This document shows, one piece after another, positions 35,530 to 44,722 of a DNA stretch of 64,000 nucleotides. Source of the DNA: CAVYVZ01 sp963772065. Lineage in GTDB: Bacteria > Acidobacteriota > Vicinamibacteria > Vicinamibacterales > UBA2999. The DNA is taken from contig CAVYVZ010000001.1 of assembly GCA_963772065.1 (NCBI GenBank), positions 62,001 through 126,000 on the forward strand. Direction: 5' to 3'. Numbering within the stretch: position 1 is the first letter of the stretch; every line of letters starts with the position of its first letter. The notes beneath the pieces are model-generated. The model did not search any database. It had not been told where the DNA came from and worked only from the letters and a program-made list of their open reading frames with translations. Position numbers and translations under genes: made by a program.

Positions 35530-38500
35530 ATGCGTTGCGCGGGCTGCGGCGCCGACATCTCGGAGGGCGCTACCGGCATATGCCCTCGGTGTGGTGCCCC
35601 GTTGGCGGCTCTCGACAATCCAACGATGCTGGCCGGCGTTGACGCCGTTGCAGACACGGCGGGCGCCGCGCGCGCAGGCGTCGTACGCCCAGGGATATCC
35701 TCCGTTCCCGAGCAATTCACGCAAGCGTCGGCCCCGCAGGCGATCACACGTGCGATGGGCGCGACGATGCCCTCGGGTGCCGGCTCGCCTGGCTCGATGC
35801 AGGGGGGGATGCTGGCTCCCGGAGCCGCCTTCGGACCGCGCTATCACGTGATCCGGCTGCTCGGCGCAGGCGGCATGGGCGCCGTGTACCAGGCCTGGGA
35901 CAACGAGCTCGGCGTTGCCGTGGCCCTCAAAGTGATTCGGCCCGAGGTCATGGTGGACCCGGACGGCGCGCGGGACCTCGAACGGCGGTTCAAGCGCGAG
36001 CTGCTGCTTGCGCGCCAGGTCACGCACAAGAACGTCGTTCGCATCCACGACCTCGGCGAAATCGACGGCATCAAGTACATCACGATGCCGTACATCCAGG
36101 GGACCGACCTCTGGTCGCGGCTTCGGCGAGAAGGCAAGCTGCCGGTCCCGAAAGTCATCGGCATTGCGCGCCAGGTGGCGCAGGGCCTCGCCGCCGCACA
36201 TGAAGCCGGCGTCGTGCATCGGGACCTGAAGCCCGCGAACATCATGATCGACGAGGAAGACCGCGCGATCATCATGGACTTCGGGATCGCGCGGTCCACG
36301 TCGGGCGGCGCGACGCTGCTCGGGACGGTCGTCGGGACCCTGGAATACATGGCACCCGAACAGGCGATGGGCCAGCCGGTGGATCACCGTGCGGACATCT
36401 ACACGTTCGGCCTGATCCTGTACGACCTGCTGCTCGGCCGCCGATCCGCGGCGGGTGCGGAAACCGCCGTCGCGGAGCTGATGAAGCGGATCCAGCGAGC
36501 GCTGCCGCCGGCTCGGACGGTCGACCCCAGCATCCCGGAACCGGTCGAGCAGATCATCTCGACGTGCCTGGAGCCGGACCCGGCCGCCCGGTTTCAGACG
36601 ACCGTGGAGCTCATCGCGGCCCTGGAGAATCTCGACAACGACGGTCGTGTGATCGATCCGGCGCGGCGCGACACAACCGCTCGCCGCAGCACGCGAGGCG
36701 GCTTCCCCTTTCCGACGCAGCCTCGACCTGCGATTGCCCCGTCACCGCGCGTGAGGGTGTTCACCGCTGCGCGGATCGCGGCTGTGGGTCTCACCGGTGC
36801 CCTCGCGATTGCGGGCGCCGTGTATGTCGGCCTGCCGCGCACCACGAACCCGCCACCGTCAGCGGATGCTGGTGATGCGCCCCGACAGCAGACGACACTT
36901 GCCATACTCCCCTTCCGCAATCAGACGGGTGACGCGTCGCTCGACTGGCTTGGGCTGGCCGTGGCGGAGACGTTGAAAGGGGCAGTGCCGCAGAATCGGA
37001 TCCGGACAATCTCGTCCGACCGCATCTTTCAGGTGGTGCGGGATCTCCGCGTATCGCTCGACACCGAGCCCGACGTCGGCATGCTGAGGAAAGTCGGCGA
37101 ATTCACGAACGCGTCGACGATTCTATCCGGCCGGTACGTGAAAGCCGGTGACCAACTGCGCCTCGAAGCCGCGCTCCGCGACGTTCAGCGCGGCGTCTCA
37201 GAGTCCGTTTCAGCCACGATCGCGGATCAGCGGCAGCTGATGGATGGGGTCAGTGTTCTCAGCCGAGGGATCGAGGAGAAACTCCTCGCGGGCTCGCCCC
37301 GCGCCACTACGGGCGTAGCCGCCGCGCCGCCGTCCACGCAGTCGGTGGACGCGCTCCGATTCTTCAGCGAGGGAATCGAGCTCGGCCGCCGCGGCAATCA
37401 TCTGGAGGCCCTGAAGAAGTTCGAAGCAGCGGTCGCGGCAGACGGTCTGTTCGCGCTCGCGCATGCGAAGCTGGCGCAGACGTACGCCAATCTCGGGCGC
37501 GACGCCGACGCGGAGCGGGCCTCGCGCCGCGCGCTCGAGCAGGCGGCCAACCTGCCCGAGCGCGAACGGTATCTGGTGGACGCCACCCATGCGCAGGTGC
37601 TCCACGACCAGAAGAAGGCGATCGAGGCATACGAAAAGCTGCTTCGGCTGACGCCTGGCGATCCTGAAGTGCTCTTCAATCTCGCGCGGCGCTACGAGGC
37701 GACCGGGACCTTCGACCGGGCGCGCACCAACTACCTGAAGGTGCTCGAATCGGATCCCAAGTACTTCGACGCTCTGTTCGCAGCCGGGCGAGTGGAGGTC
37801 CAGCTTGGGCAGCCGCAGACCGCACTCGACTTTCTGAATCCGGCTCTGAGCGTCGCGATTCAACTGGATAATGACGAGGGGCGAGGATCCGCGCTGAACG
37901 CCATCGGCGTTGCCTACAAGGTGCTGAAGAAGCCCGCTGACGCGCAGCGCTACTACCGGGAGGCGCTCGAAATTCGACGGCGCATCGGCGACAAGCGGGG
38001 TATGGCGTCGACCCTCGGCGAACTGGCGCAGGTGCAAGACGACCTCGGCAGCCCCAAGGAGGCACTCGCGAGTTACCAGGGCTCGCTGCAGCTCCGACGG
38101 GAGATCGGCGACAAGCGCGGCCTCGCCATCGGGTTGAACAATCTGGGCACGCTGTATCAGCAATTGGGGCGCCACGATGATGCGCTCGCGAACTACAAGG
38201 AGGCGCTGCAGCTGCAGACCGAGCTCGGAAGCGCGGACCATCAGGGCATTGCCCTGCACAACATCGGGCTGACGCTGACCGCGCAGGCGCACTACGACGA
38301 CGCGGCGGGCTACCTTCAGCGGGCACTGCAGCTTCGGGAGCAGCTGAAGGTGTCGTCAGCAGTCTGCGATACGCTCCGCAGCCTGGGCGATCTCAACGTT
38401 CGGCTGGCGCAATATGAGCCAGCGCTTGGGTACTTCCTCAAGGCTCTGGAGGTCGCTCGTGAGGTCGGCGACCGCCGCGGTGCGGCCCTCGCATCGATCG

Positions 38501-39282
38501 GGACGGGAGTCGTGTTCGAACAGCAGGGCCGATATCGCGCGGCTCTCGGCGCGAAGAAGGAAGGCCTCGAAGGGCTTCGGGCGACCAGAGAGGTCGGCGC
38601 ATCGTACGTGGACGCGCTCGTGGAGTACGCGCACGCGTGGAGCCTCGTTGCTCGCCATGATGAGGCGCGGACGCTGTTCGAAGAGGCACGCGCCGCCGGG
38701 GAAAAACTCCAGAATTCCGGCGTGGTGGCGCAGGCCCTCACCTTCCGGGCAGAAGATGCGCTCCTGGCAGGCAAGCCCGCCGATGCCGTGGCGCTCTCGA
38801 GTCAGGCTGTACAGAGTGCGGCGTCCTCGAACGATCGCTATCTCGTCCTTCTCACGAAGCTGAACCTTGCGAAGGCGCAGATGGCGTCCGGGCGTTCGCA
38901 GTTTGCCGGCACGAGCGCCGATGCAGTCGCCAAGGAATCGGCTCGTCTCGGGTTGAGGTACCTTGCCGCCGATGCGTCGCTCACGTGGGGGGAGGCATTG
39001 CTTGCGCAGAGGAACCATGGAAAGGCGACCGTGACGCTGATGGCCGCGCTGCGCGACGCCGAGCGGATCGGTGCGCGTCCACTCATGACGCGGGCACATT
39101 ACGCGATCGCAACATCGCTGCGGCTGGCCGGTCAGCCAGCCACAGCGGATCCTCATTACCGCGAAGCGTCACGCCTGCTCGCGGACCTGCAGAACGAAGC
39201 GGGAAACGACAGCCTGATCAAGCGCGCGGATTTCGGCATGATCGCCGCGGGCGTCAACCGCAAACCGCCTTTCTCAGAGTAA
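35530..39282 (+). CDS. Zinc-ribbon Ser/Thr protein kinase with TolB/FlgO-like domain and TPR array
   Basis: The 1250-residue protein has, in order: a zinc ribbon (C3, C6, C18, C21) and a linker; a Hanks-type kinase domain (about 104-370) with G-loop GAGGMG (112-117), Lys134, HRDLKPAN (Asp232), DFG at 250-252 and APEQ; one membrane helix (about 413-435); a segment starting LAILPFRNQTGDASLDWLGL, typical of TolB-like/FlgO-type kinase-associated domains; and more than 12 tetratricopeptide repeats. The TPR part would be periplasmic. All catalytic residues are present. The ATG at 35530 was chosen because the zinc ribbon starts there; the open frame upstream is sdhB antiframe. Such kinases are abundant in Acidobacteriota; the target is unknown. 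Confidence 0.88.
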   Translation: MRCAGCGADISEGATGICPRCGAPLAALDNPTMLAGVDAVADTAGAARAGVVRPGISSVPEQFTQASAPQAITRAMGATMPSGAGSPGSMQGGMLAPGAAFGPRYHVIRLLGAGGMGAVYQAWDNELGVAVALKVIRPEVMVDPDGARDLERRFKRELLLARQVTHKNVVRIHDLGEIDGIKYITMPYIQGTDLWSRLRREGKLPVPKVIGIARQVAQGLAAAHEAGVVHRDLKPANIMIDEEDRAIIMDFGIARSTSGGATLLGTVVGTLEYMAPEQAMGQPVDHRADIYTFGLILYDLLLGRRSAAGAETAVAELMKRIQRALPPARTVDPSIPEPVEQIISTCLEPDPAARFQTTVELIAALENLDNDGRVIDPARRDTTARRSTRGGFPFPTQPRPAIAPSPRVRVFTAARIAAVGLTGALAIAGAVYVGLPRTTNPPPSADAGDAPRQQTTLAILPFRNQTGDASLDWLGLAVAETLKGAVPQNRIRTISSDRIFQVVRDLRVSLDTEPDVGMLRKVGEFTNASTILSGRYVKAGDQLRLEAALRDVQRGVSESVSATIADQRQLMDGVSVLSRGIEEKLLAGSPRATTGVAAAPPSTQSVDALRFFSEGIELGRRGNHLEALKKFEAAVAADGLFALAHAKLAQTYANLGRDADAERASRRALEQAANLPERERYLVDATHAQVLHDQKKAIEAYEKLLRLTPGDPEVLFNLARRYEATGTFDRARTNYLKVLESDPKYFDALFAAGRVEVQLGQPQTALDFLNPALSVAIQLDNDEGRGSALNAIGVAYKVLKKPADAQRYYREALEIRRRIGDKRGMASTLGELAQVQDDLGSPKEALASYQGSLQLRREIGDKRGLAIGLNNLGTLYQQLGRHDDALANYKEALQLQTELGSADHQGIALHNIGLTLTAQAHYDDAAGYLQRALQLREQLKVSSAVCDTLRSLGDLNVRLAQYEPALGYFLKALEVAREVGDRRGAALASIGTGVVFEQQGRYRAALGAKKEGLEGLRATREVGASYVDALVEYAHAWSLVARHDEARTLFEEARAAGEKLQNSGVVAQALTFRAEDALLAGKPADAVALSSQAVQSAASSNDRYLVLLTKLNLAKAQMASGRSQFAGTSADAVAKESARLGLRYLAADASLTWGEALLAQRNHGKATVTLMAALRDAERIGARPLMTRAHYAIATSLRLAGQPATADPHYREASRLLADLQNEAGNDSLIKRADFGMIAAGVNRKPPFSE

Positions 39283-39288
39283 CCCCCG

Positions 39289-41079
39289 CTAAAAGTCGGT
39301 CCTCACCCCGATCTTGAACCGGACGATTGCCGGCGCTGCCAGGCGCGTCGTGCCGGGCGTCACATCGGTGACCGTGATCTCGTACGTGCCATCCTGGAAA
39401 TTCGCGCCGTTCGGCTCCTTCAAGGTGAGTGGAAATTCATACGTCACGCGCTGCAACTTCATGATCGCCGGCCCGCCGGACGGACCAATGAACGGCTTCT
39501 TGTCGTGCGTGGGCGCGATCCGCGCCAGCGAGACCAGGAACTTCGCGTTCGGATCGGTCAGGAACAGCCCGCTGCTGCATGGCTGGCCCGGAGGAGCAAA
39601 CTGCGCCCGCACGATGAAGCTCGAGCCCGGGGCAAACAACGCGCTCCCGTTCGGCTTCAGCGGTGGGTCGAAGCCGCAGAACTGCGTCTGGCTGGCGGGC
39701 GGCGCTATCGCCTTCTCGACGATGAGCCACTCCGACCAGTCATTCCCCCTCGTTCCGCCCTCGCCGTCACCGTCAATCGGGCCGGTGTGCCACCACCCGA
39801 GGAGCTCACTTTCGCTGCATCCGGATTCGCACCGAAGAATGCGCGGGTTGATTTCAGTCGAGGTCAGCGCCGCAAAAAAGAGCGACGGGGCGCTCGTCGA
39901 CGACACCTCCACACACGCGCTCGCGTCCACCTCCCCGGAGTCGTTGAACGACTGGATGCGGTAGACGGTCGGCAATCCTTCGTCGCCGAGGTACGGATTG
40001 AGCGAGTAGGTCGCGTTGTTCACGAGCGCCGTCACGTCGGGGGCGAGCCGTGTCCCCCCGATGACCCGCAGGTCGCAGGCGGCGAGAACGGTCGCCTTGA
40101 TCTCGACGATGCTGCTGCCGAAATCGAACTTGAATGACTGGAGTCCGTTCGGCACGGTGGGCGCGATCGACTGCGTCAGCACGCGGCTGCTCGGACCGAG
40201 CGCGAGGCCAACCGCGGGCCAGTACTGCTCCCCCGATTGCGGCAGCACCGCGGCGAGGGTGCAGTTCGTTCCTTCCACGTTCGCGCACACGGCGTCGCCC
40301 GCATCCACGCGGTAGACACGCCCGTTCGGCGACTCCGACACGCCATTCGAGGTCATTGCCGCGAGCCAGAGTCGGTCGTCGGCGTCGAAGTCGGCGAAGT
40401 TGATCGTCTGCCCGGCCGGCAGCGTCGCATACGTCGCGTTCTTGAGCGCGCCGGTTTTCGCGTACAGGCGCGCGTACTGGCCGTCGGTGACGACGAAGTC
40501 GCCTCGCTCCAGACCGTTGGTGCCCTTGCCCGCCGCGACTGCGATTCCCGTCGGAGTCGTCAAACCGCCCGAGACGATCGTGACCGGCGCGCCTTTGTTG
40601 CCGAGTGCGTCCAATCCCACCCGGATCACCGTCGTGCCAGAGATCGCCAGCAGCTGACCCGAGAGCGTGAACGCCAACCCGCGTCCGCCGATCCCCGCCG
40701 CGGCTGCGTTTCCGCATCCCACGCTCTTCGCACCCGCGGCGCTGTTGTAGAAGAGGCAGTTGTACGCACTGAAGCGGAGCTCCTGTGCACCCGCCACTCC
40801 GGCGACGGAAGCGTCCTGCCCCACTCTCCGAATCGCATCGGTGGTCGCATAGAACAACGCGCCGTCGGAACGCTGGGTTACGTCGCTCACCGGAGTCGCG
40901 GCTGTCTCCAGCGTCGATGCCGGACCCACCTGCACGCCGGTGGTCGCATCGATGTCGATCGCGAGGACCTTTTTGCCGGGACCCGTCGTCACGTAGATCT
41001 TGGCCGGCGGATCGGCGAACGCCGTTCCGATCGACGCGAGCACGGCCGCCACGAACCCGAGCATGTGGCGTAGTGTCAT
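39289..41079 (-). CDS. Secreted protein with N-terminal beta-propeller-like domain, function unknown
   Basis: The 596-residue protein starts at ATG 41079, five bases after GGAG, with a signal peptide (MLGFVAAVLASIGTAFA). Residues about 25-330 resemble an SMP-30/NHL propeller (VTTGPGKKVLAIDIDATTGV, GGLTTPTGIAVAAGKGTNGL). The C-terminal half has no recognised domain; it contains paired cysteines (LRCESGCSESELLG, FCGFDPPL) and a last segment like a cell-surface beta domain. It converges on the kinase gene 6 bases away. The frame upstream to 41271 is not needed. Confidence 0.65.
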   Translation of the reverse strand: MTLRHMLGFVAAVLASIGTAFADPPAKIYVTTGPGKKVLAIDIDATTGVQVGPASTLETAATPVSDVTQRSDGALFYATTDAIRRVGQDASVAGVAGAQELRFSAYNCLFYNSAAGAKSVGCGNAAAAGIGGRGLAFTLSGQLLAISGTTVIRVGLDALGNKGAPVTIVSGGLTTPTGIAVAAGKGTNGLERGDFVVTDGQYARLYAKTGALKNATYATLPAGQTINFADFDADDRLWLAAMTSNGVSESPNGRVYRVDAGDAVCANVEGTNCTLAAVLPQSGEQYWPAVGLALGPSSRVLTQSIAPTVPNGLQSFKFDFGSSIVEIKATVLAACDLRVIGGTRLAPDVTALVNNATYSLNPYLGDEGLPTVYRIQSFNDSGEVDASACVEVSSTSAPSLFFAALTSTEINPRILRCESGCSESELLGWWHTGPIDGDGEGGTRGNDWSEWLIVEKAIAPPASQTQFCGFDPPLKPNGSALFAPGSSFIVRAQFAPPGQPCSSGLFLTDPNAKFLVSLARIAPTHDKKPFIGPSGGPAIMKLQRVTYEFPLTLKEPNGANFQDGTYEITVTDVTPGTTRLAAPAIVRFKIGVRTDF

Positions 41080-41283
41080 GTGAGTCTCCTTCGCATGAAA
41101 AACGGCGATGAGCCGGACGCGCGAACGCACGAGGGCGCACTGAAGTCGCATAAAGATCGTTGTTGGCAGATGGCGGAGCTTACGGCAGCCGGAAAGGAAT
41201 GACAACACAAACCGATGGCAGAGTTCGGCTGCGATCGCCAGGGCGACAAAAGACATCGCAGCGGAAGACAAACGTTCGCCTGT

Positions 41284-42210
41284 TTACATCTTGATGATAT
41301 CGACGAGCTCCTTCACGGCGGCCGCGGACTTCTGGAGCGCGGCGTTCTCTTCTGCCGTGAGCTCGATCTGGATGATCTCCTCGACGCCACGCGCTCCCAA
41401 TTTCACCGGCACGCCGACGAACAGATCGCGGACGCCGTACTCGCCCTTCAGGAACACGGAGCACGGCAAGATCTTCTTCTTGTCTTTCAGGATCGCCTCC
41501 ACCATTTCCGCCGTCGCCGACCCGGGCGCGTACCACGCGCTGGTGCCCACCAGCTTCGTGATCTCCGCGCCGCCGTCTGCCGTCCGCTTCGCAATCGCGT
41601 CGATGCGATCCTTCGGCAGCAGCTCGGTGATCGGAATGCCGGCGACCGTCGAGAAGCGCGCGAGCGGCACCATCGTGTCACCATGCCCGCCCAGCACGAA
41701 CGCGTGCACGTTCTCGACCGACACCTTCAATTCGATCGCGATGAACGTGCGCATGCGCGCCGAGTCGAGGACGCCGGCCATGCCAATCACCCGCTCGCGC
41801 GGGAAGCCGGTAAGCCTGAAGAGGGCCTGCGCCATCGCGTCGAGCGGGTTCGCGACCGGAATCACGATGCTGTCCGGACAGTACTGGACGACGCTCGGCG
41901 CGATCGACTGCATGATCGCGAAGTTATCCTTGACCAGATCGTCGCGGCTCATACCAGGCTTGCGCGGCTTGCCGGATGTGATCACGACGATGTCGGATCC
42001 TTCGGCCGCCGACCAGTCGTTGCCGCCGACGACGCGCGCATCGGACTTCTGAATCGGGCAGGCCTCGTAGATGTCGAGCGCGACGCCGGCGGCTTTCTGA
42101 TCCGCGATGTCGATGATGACGACGTCGGCGAGCTCCTTCTCCGCGATGGCACGCGCCACCGTCGCGCCGACGTTTCCGGCGCCTCCCACGACCGTTACTT
42201 TTCGATTCAT
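41284..42210 (-). CDS. mdh: Malate dehydrogenase
   Basis: NAD-dependent malate dehydrogenase of the lactate-dehydrogenase-like class. The 308 residues contain VTVVGGAGNVGATVARAIAE for the dinucleotide fold, ITSGKPRKPGMSRDDLV with the substrate arginines, VANPLDAM, and the catalytic-His segment FVLGGHGDTMVPL. Length fits the tetrameric bacterial type. GGGAGAG lies just upstream of the ATG. It completes a loose cluster with korAB, sucCD and sdhCAB. Confidence 0.95.
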   Translation of the reverse strand: MNRKVTVVGGAGNVGATVARAIAEKELADVVIIDIADQKAAGVALDIYEACPIQKSDARVVGGNDWSAAEGSDIVVITSGKPRKPGMSRDDLVKDNFAIMQSIAPSVVQYCPDSIVIPVANPLDAMAQALFRLTGFPRERVIGMAGVLDSARMRTFIAIELKVSVENVHAFVLGGHGDTMVPLARFSTVAGIPITELLPKDRIDAIAKRTADGGAEITKLVGTSAWYAPGSATAEMVEAILKDKKKILPCSVFLKGEYGVRDLFVGVPVKLGARGVEEIIQIELTAEENAALQKSAAAVKELVDIIKM

Positions 42211-42499
42211 CGATTTCTCTCCCTGCCTCGCCGACGCACATGCGCGGAGGCTGGCTTAGGGCTCTCGCCCGTCAGCTCCGCACAGACCGTTCACAATTTC
42301 TGTGGAAAACCCTGTTGAAAAGCACCCGGATGAGCGGGAAAAGCGGCGCGATTCTGAGCATTCTAGCGGTTTGCACCATCGTAGTGCGATCGTCGCGCCG
42401 CGTTTACGTGTGATGATCAACCTTCGACTGCGCTCAGGGCAGGCTCCCGGATTGCGCTCTCGGGCGGCCGCGCCAAAACGCCGATTATACTTTTCAATC
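42211..42499. other. Intergenic region between mdh and serA
   Basis: 289 bases with no credible gene. It holds a REP-like element at 42421, a TATACT at 42486-42491 that could be a -10 box for serA (no matching -35), and otherwise nothing I recognise. Confidence 0.5.
42421..42440. repeat. REP-like palindromic element (CTTCGACTGCGCTCAGGG)
   Basis: The 20 bases contain CCTTCGACTgCGCTCAGGGC, whose reverse strand reads GCCCTGAGCGcAGTCGAAGG. This interspersed element is familiar from many environmental bacterial genomes. When translated it gives the artefactual peptide CPERSRR. Only one copy lies in this window. Confidence 0.55.
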
Positions 42500-42535
42500 A
42501 TGTCCACTCACGCTCCCCGGTACGTCCCCGAGTGA
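42500..42535 (+). other. Eleven-codon minicistron overlapping the serA start
   Basis: ATG 42500 opens an 11-residue frame (MSTHAPRYVPE) whose TGA (42533-42535) overlaps the serA GTG (42532-42534). TATACT ends 8 bases before the ATG, so transcription might begin at or just before it. It may be a translational-coupling leader; it contains no serine-rich attenuation signal. Confidence 0.3.
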
Positions 42536-44109
42536 AGATCGTCATCGCAGATGATCTTCCAGCTTCCGCGGCCGACCTGCTCCGCGCGGAAGGCTGGGAG
42601 GTCGACGCCAAAGCCGGCCGCCCGCTCGACCAGCTGAAACACGATCTCGCCGACGCCGACGCGCTCGTCGTCCGCAGCGCCACGAAAGTCACCGCAGCGG
42701 TCATTGAATCGGCGCCGCGCCTGCGGGTGATTGCCCGCGCTGGAACGGGCGTGGACAACGTCGACGTGACCGCCGCGAGCGCGCGCGGCGTCGTCGTGAT
42801 GAATGCGCCCGGCGCCAACAGCATCAGCGTCGCGGAGCTCGCGATCGGACTCATGCTCGCCCTCGCGCGCCACGTGCCCGCGGCGGATGCCGCGATGAAG
42901 CAGGGCAAATGGGAGAAAAAGAAGTTCCTGGGTGAGGAGCTCCGCGACAAGACGCTCGGTCTCGCGGGCCTCGGCCGGATCGGTCAGGAAGTGGCGCGGC
43001 GCGCGCGCGCTTTCGGGATGCGCGTCATTGCACACGACCCGTTCATCGCCGCGCAAGTGGCGGAAGATCTCGGCGTCGAGCTGGTCTCGATGGACGACGT
43101 CTTCGCGCGCGCCGACTATGTCTCGCTGCACCTGCCGTCCACGGCGTCGACGCGCAACATCGTCAACGCAGAGCGCCTCGCCAGCGCCAAGCAGGGGATC
43201 CGCATCGTCAACACCGCGCGCGGCGACCTCGTAGACGAGGCAGCGTTGGCCAACGCGATCGAGTCGGGTCGCGTGGCGGGCGCCGCCCTCGACGTCTTCG
43301 AGGTGGAGCCGCCGCCCGACCCGCGCCTGCAGCGCCTGCCCCAGGTCATCGCCACGCCGCACATTGCCGCGTCGACACGCGAGGCCCAGGAGCTCGTGGG
43401 CGTCGAGACGGCGACGTCGCTTCGAGACTTCCTGCGGGATGGCATCATCCGCAACGCGGTCAACTTCCCGTCCGTCTCGGCCGAGGAGTTTACGCGGCTG
43501 CAGCCGTTCCTCACGCTCGGCGAGCGGCTCGGCGCGGTGCTCGCCCAGATGAACGAAGGGCGCATCGACAGCCTCAGCGTGCGGTACTACGGCGAGCTGG
43601 CCGATCAGAAGAACGATCTCGTGGTGAACGCGGTGCTCGTGGGCCTGTTCAAGCCGATCCTCTCGGCCTCCGTCTCGCCCGTCAACGCGCGCAGCGTGGC
43701 GCAGGCGCGCGGGCTGGAGGTGGTGGAGTCGCACAGCACCCGGAGGCGGAACTACACGACGCTTCTTTCGGTCAAGCTCCACACCGATCGCGGTGAGTCA
43801 TGGGTGGAGGGCGCCGTCTTCGACCGCACCGCTCCACGCCTCGTGCTGGTGGACGGGGTGCCTGTGGAAGCGCCGCTCGAAGGCGCGATGCTCGTCATCT
43901 GCAACAACGACGAGCCCGGCGTGATCGGCGCCGTGGGCACGATTCTCGGCCGCCACGGCGTCAACATCGCCAACTTCGCGCTGGGACGGGAAGGAAGCCG
44001 CGCGGTGGGCGTCGTCAACATCGACGAAACCAACCCACTGCCCGATCGGGTGCTCGACGAGCTGCGGAAGGTGCCGGCGATCCGGTCGGCGCGAATCGTC
44101 AGAGTCTGA
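42532..44109 (+). CDS. serA: D-3-phosphoglycerate dehydrogenase
   Basis: First step of serine synthesis, oxidising 3-phosphoglycerate with NAD. The 525 residues have a substrate domain, the nucleotide-binding domain with LAGLGRIGQEVARRARAFGM, catalytic residues in RIVNTARGDLVDE and TPHIAASTREAQ, an allosteric substrate-binding domain (about 320-450) and a C-terminal ACT domain (GVIGAVGTILGRHGVNIANF). This is the long type I form. The GTG start gives the conserved MKIVIADDL beginning. Confidence 0.95.
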   Translation: MKIVIADDLPASAADLLRAEGWEVDAKAGRPLDQLKHDLADADALVVRSATKVTAAVIESAPRLRVIARAGTGVDNVDVTAASARGVVVMNAPGANSISVAELAIGLMLALARHVPAADAAMKQGKWEKKKFLGEELRDKTLGLAGLGRIGQEVARRARAFGMRVIAHDPFIAAQVAEDLGVELVSMDDVFARADYVSLHLPSTASTRNIVNAERLASAKQGIRIVNTARGDLVDEAALANAIESGRVAGAALDVFEVEPPPDPRLQRLPQVIATPHIAASTREAQELVGVETATSLRDFLRDGIIRNAVNFPSVSAEEFTRLQPFLTLGERLGAVLAQMNEGRIDSLSVRYYGELADQKNDLVVNAVLVGLFKPILSASVSPVNARSVAQARGLEVVESHSTRRRNYTTLLSVKLHTDRGESWVEGAVFDRTAPRLVLVDGVPVEAPLEGAMLVICNNDEPGVIGAVGTILGRHGVNIANFALGREGSRAVGVVNIDETNPLPDRVLDELRKVPAIRSARIVRV

Positions 44110-44111
44110 GG

Positions 44112-44642
44112 TTAGCGTCGCAGCGTGAGCCGCAGCGTCGACCCGTCGTCCAGCCGCGAGAGCTCCACGGCATCGGCGTCGATCTTCGTCACTTTGTAGG
44201 CGTCGCCGATCGCCTCGCCGACTTTCACGATGTGGACGTTGTCGGGCGCGCTGATGATCGCGGTTCGCATCACCTGATCGCCGACGACGTCCTCGCCAAT
44301 CCCGGACAGCGTCAGGCGAATCGGCGGCGGCGCTGGCGGGATCGGAGCGATCTCCTCAACGATCGCGACCGGCTGACGCGGCACGGCGTGGACGATCGGC
44401 CGGTCGCTGAATCGAAACAGGTTGCGCTGCGGCAGCTTGTACGACGCGACCCGGTTGCGCGCATGCAGGCGATCTGCCTCGCGCTGGATCTCGGCGGCGG
44501 CCGCCTCCGTATGCGTTGGTGACGGGGCACTCGCGGGATCCAGACGCGGCCCGCCGACCGGCGCGTATGACGCCAGCCACGCTACGACCATCGCGCCCGA
44601 TGCTGCCGCCGTCGATCTCCAGGTCATGCCAAGCACGCTCAT
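44112..44642 (-). CDS. PilP/GspC-like single-pass membrane protein
   Basis: The 176 residues have an N-terminal membrane segment (about 10-27), a proline-rich linker and a C-terminal beta domain (TLSGIGEDVVGDQVMRTAII, VHIVKVGEAIGDAYKVTKID) resembling the homology-region domain of PilP or GspC. That suggests an inner-membrane protein contacting a secretin. It is not next to other secretion genes; the pilMNOPQ operon is 19 kb away. It converges on serA with 2 bases between them. The assignment rests on pattern similarity only. Confidence 0.55.
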   Translation of the reverse strand: MSVLGMTWRSTAAASGAMVVAWLASYAPVGGPRLDPASAPSPTHTEAAAAEIQREADRLHARNRVASYKLPQRNLFRFSDRPIVHAVPRQPVAIVEEIAPIPPAPPPIRLTLSGIGEDVVGDQVMRTAIISAPDNVHIVKVGEAIGDAYKVTKIDADAVELSRLDDGSTLRLTLRR

Positions 44643-44722
44643 CTTAGCATTTCGGCTCGAGGATCTCGCCCATATAGGGCCCGCACGACGGAAGCACCCA
44701 ACGGGCTGTGCTATTATTCGTC

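Noticed and set aside
42290..42340. Replication-origin-like TGTGGAAAACCCTGTT
   Set aside because: No cluster of DnaA boxes, and no dnaA, dnaN or rpmH nearby.
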